11,666 nucleotides of DNA, from positions 1 through 11,666 of the forward strand of contig JAKLIS010000018.1 in the NCBI GenBank assembly GCA_022709485.1. The letters run 5' to 3'. Origin of the DNA: Elusimicrobiota bacterium. Lineage in GTDB: Bacteria > Elusimicrobiota > Elusimicrobia > F11. The first letter of the stretch is position 1; each line of letters opens with the position of its first letter. This document shows, one piece after another, positions 1 to 6,809 of this stretch. The notes beneath the pieces are model-generated. The model saw nothing but the letters and a program-made list of their open reading frames with translations, was not told where the DNA came from and searched no databases. The translations under genes were made by a program, and so were the position numbers.

Positions 1-80
1 AATATAGCCGGCTCGCACTGAACATCGTCTTTGGCCCCGCAAAGGGCTTCTAAAAGCATTTCAGAGACTTTAGAGAACAT
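1..80 (-). CDS. Start of an unidentified gene, cut by the left window edge
   Basis: Reading the minus strand, an ATG at 80-78 opens a frame that stays open to the window edge. It gives 26 residues beginning MFSKVSEMLL and containing two cysteines (EALCGAKDD, VQCEP). A strong purine-rich Shine-Dalgarno sequence, GGGGGAAG (91-84), lies 3 nt upstream. A regulated promoter candidate with a four-repeat activator array precedes it (112-166). No signal peptide or membrane segment is visible in this short piece and I do not recognise the family. That it is a real gene start rests on the ribosome binding site, the promoter and the shared orientation. The product is unknown. Confidence 0.6.
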   Translation of the reverse strand, partial: MFSKVSEMLLEALCGAKDDVQCEPAI

Positions 81-83
81 ATA

Positions 84-91
84 CTTCCCCC
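84..91 (-). promoter_or_regulatory. Ribosome binding site of the left-edge gene
   Basis: The minus strand reads GGGGGAAG, then tat, then ATG at 80. This G-rich Shine-Dalgarno sequence is what decides the start codon of the partial gene. It contrasts with the giant gene, which has none. Confidence 0.55.
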
Positions 92-111
92 TTCTTTGAA
101 ATCCGGCCTTG

Positions 112-166
112 AGAGTACAAAACGCCAGATTAAGATTTGATTAAGTTTTGGTTAAGAAATGGTTAA
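112..166 (-). promoter_or_regulatory. Array A: four 11-bp-phased PhoB/PhoP-like repeats plus -10 (left-edge gene)
   Basis: On the minus strand the hexamers TTAACC (166-161), TTAACC (155-150), TTAATC (144-139) and TTAATC (133-128) are spaced by exactly 11 bp. Each is preceded by C, giving 7-bp units CTTAAyC with 4-bp A/T spacers. Ten bases after the last repeat is TACTCT (117-112), a candidate -10. Transcription would start near 105, giving a 25-nt leader that holds the GGGGGAAG ribosome binding site. The E. coli Pho box also uses 7+4 units ending about 10 bp before the -10, and Bacillus PhoP sites are TTAACA-like hexamers every 11 bp. Binding by a PhoB/PhoP-type regulator is inferred; another OmpR-family regulator is possible. 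The periodicity itself is directly seen. Confidence 0.7.
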
Positions 167-228
167 GCCGGTCGGGGTGGACTTAAGGCCATTTTGCTTC
201 TCTTTGAAGGACCATCTGTGTCTGACAT
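163..228 (-). CDS. Possible 21-codon small ORF between arrays B and A
   Basis: An ATG (228-226) begins a 21-residue frame (MSDTDGPSKR...RPA). Its TAA stop (165-163) falls inside the first repeat of array A. The predicted array B transcript start (near 242) would give a leader of about 13 nt, with a weak GAAG as the only ribosome binding signal. The peptide is hydrophilic, Lys/Arg/Pro-rich and unrecognised. A 21-codon frame can easily arise by chance, so this is only a candidate. The same interval could instead be an untranslated leader or a small RNA. Confidence 0.15.
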   Translation of the reverse strand: MSDTDGPSKRSKMALSPPRPA

Positions 229-248
229 CACTGAAACTTCTTGATAGG

Positions 249-303
249 AATGTACCAGGTATAAGATTAAGAACGCCTTAACGAATGGTAAATAAGATGT
301 AAA
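249..303 (-). promoter_or_regulatory. Array B: four 11-bp-phased PhoB/PhoP-like repeats plus -10
   Basis: The minus-strand hexamers are TTTACA (303-298), TTTACC (292-287), TTAAGG (281-276) and TTAATC (270-265), each 11 bp apart. TACATT (254-249) follows after exactly 10 bp as a candidate -10, so transcription would begin near 242. An A6 tract lies directly upstream (309-304). The hexamer order matches array C at 5650-5688, and the 14-mer gtaaattttttaag is identical in both (299-312 and 5684-5697). The array sits just after the giant gene's stop and about 100 bp before array A. It could be a second promoter for the left-edge gene or could drive a small RNA or short ORF between B and A. Confidence 0.65.
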
Positions 304-332
304 TTTTTTAAGCCAAAAAACTGAGGAGGCTG

Positions 333-3300
333 TTAGGCTTGGGATTCAGCTAACCTTCTGAAGAAGTCCATTTGGTGAAGATTGGTGGTAAGACGAACAG
401 CAAAAGCGTAGGAAATAAGGGATTCGAGAATATATATATGAAGTCGATCCTTGAAAGATTCGTCATTCTGCAATTCTGACAAGGCTTCAACTAAGAAAAC
501 CGGCAGATCGGGCCCCTGCCGTGTTAAAAAGACGTTAATTTTCCCTTGAATAGGGCCATTTTCAGAAGAAATCAATAAATCCTTGGCGGCTTGAGGGGAG
601 GAGAGATTGTCTGAGAATAAAATCCGCGGATGATGAAGGTCATCGACCTTCAATAGTTCTCTGACTTCCGAGCGCAAAGAGGAAAAGACGATGTCCATTT
701 TTGCTTTCTTTTTAATGGCTTGGTCCCAGAAAGGCAGTCCTTGGTAAGCTTTTAATTGTTCGCGGGCTTCTGAAATTGTGTCTCCTCGAATGACCATAAC
801 AATCCTGTCTTGTTGGGTTAAAGGGTTGGGGTCAGGAAACAAATAATTCACGCCAATTAGATTTTTTTTATCTGGAAGGACTTCAAATAAAAGCAAATAC
901 ATTAGGTCATAAAAATTTTGAGGTTTAAGAATTTTTTTATCGGGCAAATGGATCTGAAAAAAATAAGCGTATCGACTGCCGCTCATTAACCCCAAAGGGT
1001 CGACGCCTTCAATTTTTTCCAAAATTTGAAAGATACCTACTTTATTGCTCAGAATCTTTTGTAAGTCAGACGCCAGAGCCGGGCCAAGAACAAGAGATTC
1101 TTCTTCCGACCAAAACATGTTTTCCATGAACTGTTGATTTAAGGCATGCAGTTTCTCTTTGACCTCCTCAGCCAAAATTTCAGCTCCTTTTTTTGAATTA
1201 AGGTGCTTTTCGAGGCCTTGCCCATTGGGATGATTTGTTTTTTCAAATTCAACCAACACGGCCAGGGCGTTAATTATATTTTGGCGCATTAACATCCAAC
1301 CCTCTTTTGTTCGGTTTTCCTCATCGAATTCAATAAACCAATCGATAAAAACCTCAAAGGTCTTTAAGGGTTTCTTAGCGAATGGGGAGATAAATGCCGG
1401 CATCCATTCATGTTGAGCATAGGCCAATTTTTGATGGTTGGAATGCCCATTCATATGGGCCATAAAAATCTTTGAGAGAATGAATTTTTTCTGGGCGTTT
1501 GATAAGGGGGCGTCAGTTAACAAATTAGATAACTCAGTGAAGCCCGAGAGCTCCCCCCTGAAAATCTTAATCTCCGCGTCTATAACAGCCCGATGAATGC
1601 CTTTTTTTATAAAAACAAAATTAATCCCTCCATGCACCAATCCGCCAGCCACAATCGCAATGATTAAAAATATCGACGAGGCCAAAATGGAATTGGAATA
1701 AAGCGATGCGATAATAAATGGATAACCCGCGACCATCCCAACCATCGCGTACAAGGTGGCCTTAGCGGCTTGTCCCCAAGTCGGTTGGGCGTTGAGGGAG
1801 CCGTCCGGATTGACGATGCCTGAATATTTATGACCGAGTAAAAATAGAACGGCGATAGCAGAAAAAATAAGGATGGCGGGAATCAAAATAGGATAAAAAG
1901 AAGAAAGGAAGAAAAAGCTGTTTATGGAGGGCGGCGCCATCGAATGAATGCCGGCCCACCAGAATAACGCCTTGGCAATGGTGACTCCCATCAATATTTC
2001 AAGGAGGCCGATAACAGGTGTGTTATTTAATCCAAACCGTTTCCATACCCCCATAGCGCCGCTTTGGACCCCCTGTGGAGCGCCTTCCCAATTCCAATTG
2101 CAATCCTTCATTTGGTGAGAATTAAACCACGCGAAAAAGAGTCTTGAAGCCGCAGAGAATTTTTCTATCCCCTCTTTATCAATCGGGAGAGGGACTTCGA
2201 AACCCGAAGGCACGGCAAATACAGTGGCTCCATAGGAGCCCGGGGCCATATTCTCATCCATCAAGACATTCGCGCTTAATAAATAGGAGCCTTTTGTTTT
2301 CCTAGGATTAAACATTTGTTTCAACTTCATGGGGACCACTTTCCATTGTTCGCCATTCTGGGCATGGCCCCAAAAAAGGTAATAGTCCGCCCTCAATAAT
2401 TTCTTACTGACAAAAGGCAGTTTCAATCTAAAGTCAAGTTGGGGACCTCTTCGAAAAAGTTTTAGTCTCCCAGGATATAACGACTTGGCAATTTGAACCG
2501 TCTCATAGAGAAAGAATCCCGGATTTAATTCTTGAGGAGGTTTTCCCGCCTCTGAGCTATCCCCATCCTCTGAGCGGAGGAGGTCTCTCAAAGCCCGAAA
2601 AAGAGTCTTTCGGCTTGAAACGGACCAATCATGGTTTTTCGAATTAAATTGTTCAGCCGATCTTGAAATTGCGACTGTCACCTTTTGCGCGTCAAACTTC
2701 AGAGATTCAAGCAATTCATTCAGGTTGAGATCGGCTCCCAATTTCAAAGCTTCATTTAGGGAAGGATCTTGCCAAGTGAAAACAACTCGTTTTTTAATGC
2801 CAGAACTTTTTTTGATCTGAGTCAATTCATTGACAACCGCTAAAAGAAGCTCCACTTGAGCTTTTTCAAAATCCTTTATTGCTACCCCGGAATAAATAAA
2901 TTGAACGGCGTCGTCCCAAACGTTTCTGACAAATTCTGCCACCCGGTTGTGACTAACATACTCCCTTGCCAATCCAGCCGCATACTTTCTTAGATTAACC
3001 AAGTATCTTTTTTCCGCGGCAGGATCATGGTGGTCATATTCCGAATTTTCAAGAACAAATTCATTCAGACGGGCCAAAACTTCCGCAAGATGTTCCCCAA
3101 AGATGGGGGCAAGAATTTGCCCGTCTTTTTTAACCCGGCCCGTCCAAAACACCGTAAAACTCTCCTCGCTTAAAAGGTCCGGAAGAAGAGCCTGGGAAAT
3201 CTCCTCTATGACTGTGTCCAAACCATCAATTCTTTCTGGTAATTCCATTCCAGTGAATAAACCCCAATCCAATTTCAATTGGCCGTAAGATTTAAAATCC

Positions 3301-5627
3301 GCTTCCAGTAATTTGTTTTCCTTCGACAATCGAAGAAGCTCTTGAAATTTCTCCACAAATTGCTGACGGACTCTGTCGCGCGTCATAACAAGGGCGTTCT
3401 CCCTAAAAAAACGCCGAATCTCCACAAATTGCGTTTCTGAAATAGCGGTTTCAAGGGATATCTCTTCTCCAGCCAGGTCCGCAGATGGGGTATCCGTGGG
3501 GTCTAAAACACTGGCAATGCCTCCTCCCTTTGCCTCACCTAGAAACTTATCCAAAATGTATTTTATTGGGGCTATTATCCCGACCAACAAAAGAAAAGAA
3601 TTCATATCGGGAGAAATTAGCAGGCGCAGTATTCCTATGATCATAAACCCGACTAACCCCCCCCATTCCCATTTGAGAAGGGGCAAAATTTTATTGAAGG
3701 CGAAATCTTTGTATTCCCCGTAAAAAGCCACGACGCGGTTTCCGATTTTAAAAGGCTTTCTCAGCAAATATTGCCCTAATTGTGTGACACTCCCTAAGAA
3801 GCGGATGGTTACTTTTCTATTTCCCACCACCCAATGGGCTTCTTTTCCACCTTTTTCCAATTGAGGGATCGCTTTTTCAAATATGGAAAATAATCGGTTG
3901 GGATAATTGGAATCAGGTCCCCCGCCCATATGTGTCCGGGAGTTCATAACAGATAATCTTTTCACCTCAAACAACCTTTCTAATGGGCATTTTTCGCGGG
4001 TAAATAATGATAAATACTCCGTCCCCTGGTCGGTTTCAATTTTTGTGATTTTGGGCGCGTAAACCTGATAAGGCATATCTCTCTCACGAAGAATTCTCGC
4101 GATTTGAGGAGTATGGAATCCTCCTGTAAAAAGGACAACGCTTTGGGCCGGCATGAGGGGATTCCGGGAAATGGCATGGAAAAGGTTTTTAACCATTTTC
4201 TCACTGCGCGTTTCAGCTTCTTGGTAAAAATTCTCAAAAACAGATAAAGAAGCGGAAGACCAGCCGAACGGAGATGTGGATTGTTCCTTTTTGTACTCAT
4301 CCCATTCGCTGGGGACCATCGCCATTCGAATCAATTTCTCTTTCAGATACACCCAACGCGTCCAACGCACAAGTTGTTTTTCTCCGGGAGCCCTCGCCCG
4401 ACGAAAAACCATGGCTAAGGAAATTTTATGGACTTCCGCCAAAAGCGCGTCCAAATCGATCCCATCGGTTAAAAAGACGTAATAGAGATAATCCGCGAAG
4501 GCCGGATAGTTTTTAAGGTCAATTTTCTCTTTGGAAAAGAATTTCAAAAGCGATTTATTAAGGTCCGCGAAGGATAGATCCCCATTCTGGTAGGAAGCCA
4601 CCGCCTCCAAAAGAATGGATATTTCTATGGGCTCCAGCTTCTGTCCTAATCTTGATAGGACAGCGGCCCGCTCCTTTTCAGCCCGCGGAAAATCTAACGT
4701 CTTCTCAATTCGGTAAGACTCCAGGAAAGGGGCAATTTTCGGATTGAACTGAATTTGAGATTTCTCTTTCGGAGTGCCCGACTTAACCAGGGCATTCAGA
4801 TAATTTCCAAGATCCATTCTCCCTTGAACAAAATCCGAATTCAAAACGTCGATGGCGGTGAGGGAGGGACCAAACAGCTGTTTTTTTAAAGCGGCAAGCT
4901 TATTTTTTTCGTCGGATAGGGCCGCGAGATATTTGTTTCTTTCTTTTTCACCCAAAAAGATGGCTTGGACGTTCAAATCGTAATGGGTTTTATCATCGAC
5001 TCCGATAAAAGGTGGGATATTATTGTCAGCGACGACTCCCACATAGGAGGGAGCTCCTATTATTCCCTCTTCCAAAAAGCAATCGGCGATTTCCTTTTTC
5101 AGTCGCTTATTAGAGCCCGTTCGAAAGGGTGAGAAATTAAATTTTCCAAAAGCCCCTTCGACGCCAACCAACCCGATTTTTCTCTGATTAATCAATGAAA
5201 TTAATCCTTGGGCGATATTTTTCTGCGCTTCAAAGTTTTGGTGGACATCTTGAATCAAAATGATTTTGGGCCCCTGAGATCCCACAAAAGACTCCCGTGT
5301 GTTAAAAAATTGTAACGGATTGGAAATTCTGGACGGGGGGTTGGAAATTAATTTTGATGAAGGGTCTAGGAAGGAGGGAGGATTGGCAAATCGGGGAATT
5401 TGAATATCGGAAAAGGAATTTGGATTTGTGGGCGGTTTGGGGAGAGAAGCAAGCTGAGGGGGTCTCTCCATCGAGGACGACCCTCTTAATTTTCGGGTCC
5501 GTTCAGCCCAAAAGACTTTTTCAGGTTGCGTGGCGAAAAGGATTTGAGAAAAGAAGAATACGGGAATAAGAAGGCAGGTGAAGCTTCGAAAAGCATTGAA
5601 TTTTCGGCACGAACTTTTAAGGTTCAT
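333..5627 (-). CDS. Giant (1764 aa) exported/membrane protein with N-terminal ChaN/TraB/Tiki-like domain
   Basis: The start at 5627 gives a good signal peptide or N-terminal anchor: Arg/Lys at 8-14, hydrophobic core about 17-31, A32. Then comes a Pro-rich stretch (about 56-108). Residues 120-530 form a likely domain. It opens with KIILIQDVHQNFEAQKNI (H129, E133) and VGVEGAFG (E157), and closes with VVLFTGGFHTPQIARIL (H505). A strand with an acidic/His motif at the start and a GG/GxxH motif at the end is the pattern of the ChaN/TraB/EreA/Tiki group of putative metal-dependent hydrolases or proteases. I associate this version with Omnitrophota. Hydrophobic segments at about 652-690 and a cluster at about 1203-1338 suggest membrane anchoring. 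The parts at 720-1170 and 1345-1764 are unrecognised. There is no Shine-Dalgarno sequence and the predicted transcript start lies on the ATG. The gene stands alone between non-coding stretches and is preceded by regulatory array C. The substrate is unknown. That it is a real gene is near certain; the function is weakly supported. Confidence 0.85.
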   Translation of the reverse strand: MNLKSSCRKFNAFRSFTCLLIPVFFFSQILFATQPEKVFWAERTRKLRGSSSMERPPQLASLPKPPTNPNSFSDIQIPRFANPPSFLDPSSKLISNPPSRISNPLQFFNTRESFVGSQGPKIILIQDVHQNFEAQKNIAQGLISLINQRKIGLVGVEGAFGKFNFSPFRTGSNKRLKKEIADCFLEEGIIGAPSYVGVVADNNIPPFIGVDDKTHYDLNVQAIFLGEKERNKYLAALSDEKNKLAALKKQLFGPSLTAIDVLNSDFVQGRMDLGNYLNALVKSGTPKEKSQIQFNPKIAPFLESYRIEKTLDFPRAEKERAAVLSRLGQKLEPIEISILLEAVASYQNGDLSFADLNKSLLKFFSKEKIDLKNYPAFADYLYYVFLTDGIDLDALLAEVHKISLAMVFRRARAPGEKQLVRWTRWVYLKEKLIRMAMVPSEWDEYKKEQSTSPFGWSSASLSVFENFYQEAETRSEKMVKNLFHAISRNPLMPAQSVVLFTGGFHTPQIARILRERDMPYQVYAPKITKIETDQGTEYLSLFTREKCPLERLFEVKRLSVMNSRTHMGGGPDSNYPNRLFSIFEKAIPQLEKGGKEAHWVVGNRKVTIRFLGSVTQLGQYLLRKPFKIGNRVVAFYGEYKDFAFNKILPLLKWEWGGLVGFMIIGILRLLISPDMNSFLLLVGIIAPIKYILDKFLGEAKGGGIASVLDPTDTPSADLAGEEISLETAISETQFVEIRRFFRENALVMTRDRVRQQFVEKFQELLRLSKENKLLEADFKSYGQLKLDWGLFTGMELPERIDGLDTVIEEISQALLPDLLSEESFTVFWTGRVKKDGQILAPIFGEHLAEVLARLNEFVLENSEYDHHDPAAEKRYLVNLRKYAAGLAREYVSHNRVAEFVRNVWDDAVQFIYSGVAIKDFEKAQVELLLAVVNELTQIKKSSGIKKRVVFTWQDPSLNEALKLGADLNLNELLESLKFDAQKVTVAISRSAEQFNSKNHDWSVSSRKTLFRALRDLLRSEDGDSSEAGKPPQELNPGFFLYETVQIAKSLYPGRLKLFRRGPQLDFRLKLPFVSKKLLRADYYLFWGHAQNGEQWKVVPMKLKQMFNPRKTKGSYLLSANVLMDENMAPGSYGATVFAVPSGFEVPLPIDKEGIEKFSAASRLFFAWFNSHQMKDCNWNWEGAPQGVQSGAMGVWKRFGLNNTPVIGLLEILMGVTIAKALFWWAGIHSMAPPSINSFFFLSSFYPILIPAILIFSAIAVLFLLGHKYSGIVNPDGSLNAQPTWGQAAKATLYAMVGMVAGYPFIIASLYSNSILASSIFLIIAIVAGGLVHGGINFVFIKKGIHRAVIDAEIKIFRGELSGFTELSNLLTDAPLSNAQKKFILSKIFMAHMNGHSNHQKLAYAQHEWMPAFISPFAKKPLKTFEVFIDWFIEFDEENRTKEGWMLMRQNIINALAVLVEFEKTNHPNGQGLEKHLNSKKGAEILAEEVKEKLHALNQQFMENMFWSEEESLVLGPALASDLQKILSNKVGIFQILEKIEGVDPLGLMSGSRYAYFFQIHLPDKKILKPQNFYDLMYLLLFEVLPDKKNLIGVNYLFPDPNPLTQQDRIVMVIRGDTISEAREQLKAYQGLPFWDQAIKKKAKMDIVFSSLRSEVRELLKVDDLHHPRILFSDNLSSPQAAKDLLISSENGPIQGKINVFLTRQGPDLPVFLVEALSELQNDESFKDRLHIYILESLISYAFAVRLTTNLHQMDFFRRLAESQA

Positions 5628-5633
5628 GCATAT

Positions 5634-5688
5634 AGGCTATTACTTCGGAGATTAATTTTTCCTTAAGATCCTGTAAACAATTCGTAAA
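5634..5688 (-). promoter_or_regulatory. Array C: four 11-bp-phased PhoB/PhoP-like repeats plus -10 of the giant gene
   Basis: The minus-strand hexamers TTTACG (5688-5683), TTTACA (5677-5672), TTAAGG (5666-5661) and TTAATC (5655-5650) are 11 bp apart. TAGCCT (5639-5634) follows after exactly 10 bp. Six bases separate that -10 from the ATG at 5627-5625, so the expected transcription start coincides with the start codon. An A6 tract lies upstream (5694-5689), as in array B. TAATAG three bases earlier is an alternative -10 that would leave a leader of a few nt. The regulator identity (PhoB/PhoP-like, OmpR family) is inferred from spacing and sequence. Confidence 0.7.
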
Positions 5689-5753
5689 TTTTTTAAGAAG
5701 GGGTCAGGTCGCACCAGAGGGGAGAAGGTGCCGGTGCTGCAAGATTGGCTGTC

Positions 5754-5778
5754 ATGCCGAGAATTTTCTGCTCGGCAT
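5754..5778. repeat. Perfect hairpin, 8-bp stem and 9-nt loop
   Basis: atgccgag (5754-5761) and ctcggcat (5771-5778) are exact reverse complements around an A/T-rich loop. It lies about 70 nt past the stop of the operon's last gene. No U-tract follows on either strand, so it is more likely part of a palindromic repeat than a classical intrinsic terminator. Confidence 0.6.
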
Positions 5779-5781
5779 CCA

Positions 5782-5793
5782 GGGATTAATCCC
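5782..5793. repeat. Perfect 12-bp palindrome
   Basis: gggattaatccc is identical on both strands and lies 3 nt after the hairpin, inside the intergenic repeat. It could be another short stem of the same element or, less likely, a binding site for a dimeric protein. Confidence 0.5.
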
Positions 5794-5844
5794 GTGCAAA
5801 AACATCGCGGGATGAAGAAAAAGTTTAACGGTGCCAGCGCCTTC

Positions 5845-6807
5845 TTACTTCTGGTTCAGGACCAATCGGGTAACGTTGCCTCTGTCGGATAATTTTTCGA
5901 TCTTATGGCGAATGTCCACACCCGGGATATTGGTCGCATCGGAAATCATATTGATGATTTTCTGGCGCCTCTCTTCCTCAATGGGCGCCCGAGTGTTTTC
6001 CACGTACATTTCCACGGTGAGCGGTTGATTGGAATTTTCGCGGATGACGTCAATGGCGCGATCCCAAAGGCTTTGAATGTTCGGCTTCAAATCAGCGGTT
6101 CCGGCAACGAAAAGTTTTTCATTGGAGAATTCGATGCACAATTTCCGTTTTTGTTTAAACATGAGAGCGTCCAATTGAAACGGATCGCCCGGAAAGGTAT
6201 GAACGTTTTCATGCTCATCGAATGTCAGGAATTGATAGGAATACAATGTCCCCACCGCGATATATTCTCCCCGCTCGTTTCGACCGTCCCAATTGATTTC
6301 TCTAGGGGGCACGCCTTTCCCTTGAATAATCTTTACATTTTCGCCGGTCTGGTCAGACACGCGGAATTCCCATCTTTTGGAAGCCACTTTCGCCAACCCC
6401 GGTTTGAAGCTCACAAGCGGCGGCTCCGGGATGAGTGATTTCCAAGGTCTCAAGACTTGGTTGGAATCAATGACGGAGTAATGTTGAAAATCTTCTTCCG
6501 AGGGGATGGGCCGCGTTTCCTGCATAACGTGGTCGGTCTGCGCCGTGCCGCTTTCAATGATTTCTTTGACGTCTAAATCGATGGATGGAGGAGGTTTCTG
6601 AATATCCAATTGCTCTTTTACTTCCCCTTTGATGGTTTCAGAAAGCGGAGCGGATGATTGTCCGGGGGCCGGGGTCTTCGTTGCAGCCGATTTTGAAGTC
6701 GGCTGGGACTTTGCTGGTGCCGCAGATTTTGCATCCTGGGCTCCCCAAACCAATCCCCCCACCAGAAAAACCGCCGCCAAACAAGTCAAATTTTTAGATA
6801 ACCGCAT
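5845..6807 (-). CDS. Exported protein with FlgD-like Ig fold and degenerate OmpA-like C-terminus
   Basis: 320 aa. It has a signal peptide (K5, hydrophobic 8-20, likely cut near WGA at 21-23), then a low-complexity Ala/Pro/Ser/Lys linker (about 25-57). Residues 145-195 contain INWDGRNERGEYIAVGTLYSY, matching the WDG...G..v..GtY.Y signature of FlgD-type Ig-like domains. Residues 230-315 resemble the OmpA/MotB C-terminal fold (LFVAGTADLKPNIQSLWDRA, then EERRQKIINMI like the SERRA..V helix). However, the usual peptidoglycan-binding Asp of the GxTD region is not evident (VENTRAPIEE instead). The start is supported by AAAGGAG, inside the end of the preceding tonB-like gene, 7 nt before the ATG; the gap is 2 nt. 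As last gene of the proton-channel/TonB operon it is probably a periplasmic or outer-membrane partner, perhaps in the place of Pal. Domain calls are by eye. Confidence 0.85.
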   Translation of the reverse strand: MRLSKNLTCLAAVFLVGGLVWGAQDAKSAAPAKSQPTSKSAATKTPAPGQSSAPLSETIKGEVKEQLDIQKPPPSIDLDVKEIIESGTAQTDHVMQETRPIPSEEDFQHYSVIDSNQVLRPWKSLIPEPPLVSFKPGLAKVASKRWEFRVSDQTGENVKIIQGKGVPPREINWDGRNERGEYIAVGTLYSYQFLTFDEHENVHTFPGDPFQLDALMFKQKRKLCIEFSNEKLFVAGTADLKPNIQSLWDRAIDVIRENSNQPLTVEMYVENTRAPIEEERRQKIINMISDATNIPGVDIRHKIEKLSDRGNVTRLVLNQK

Positions 6808-6809
6808 GA

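Larger units (their letters stand above)
5700..5842. repeat. Palindromic intergenic repeat, probably a dispersed non-autonomous element
   Basis: This non-coding stretch lies between the operon's last stop and array C. It contains ggggtcaggtcgcacc (5700-5715) and two related near-palindromic motifs, ggtgccggtgct (5727-5738) and ggtgccagcgcc (5830-5841), which bracket the rest. Between them are a perfect 8-bp hairpin (5754-5761 with 5771-5778) and a perfect 12-bp palindrome (5782-5793). The hairpin is framed by gtcatgcc and ggcatccag, a layout I recall from dispersed palindromic repeats in many bacteria. No coding potential is visible. It may also act as the transcription end of the operon. Only one copy is in the window, so repetition in the genome is inferred. 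Confidence 0.5.

Noticed and set aside
304..340. Possible intrinsic terminator after the giant gene (AAGCC ... GGCTT with a T6 tract)
   Set aside because: The stem is only 5 bp with a long loop, and the T6 tract lies inside the loop rather than after the stem; not supported.
3980..4300. Minus-strand 106-codon ORF in another frame of the giant gene
   Set aside because: Nested in the long frame, Arg/Lys-rich random composition, no ribosome binding site.
5700..5842. CRISPR array or tandem repeat
   Set aside because: The palindromic units differ in sequence and spacing; there are no regular direct repeats with unique spacers.
5905..6438. Plus-strand 177-codon ORF
   Set aside because: Lies wholly inside the FlgD/OmpA-like gene on the other strand, which has a signal peptide, domain signature and operon context; this frame has none.
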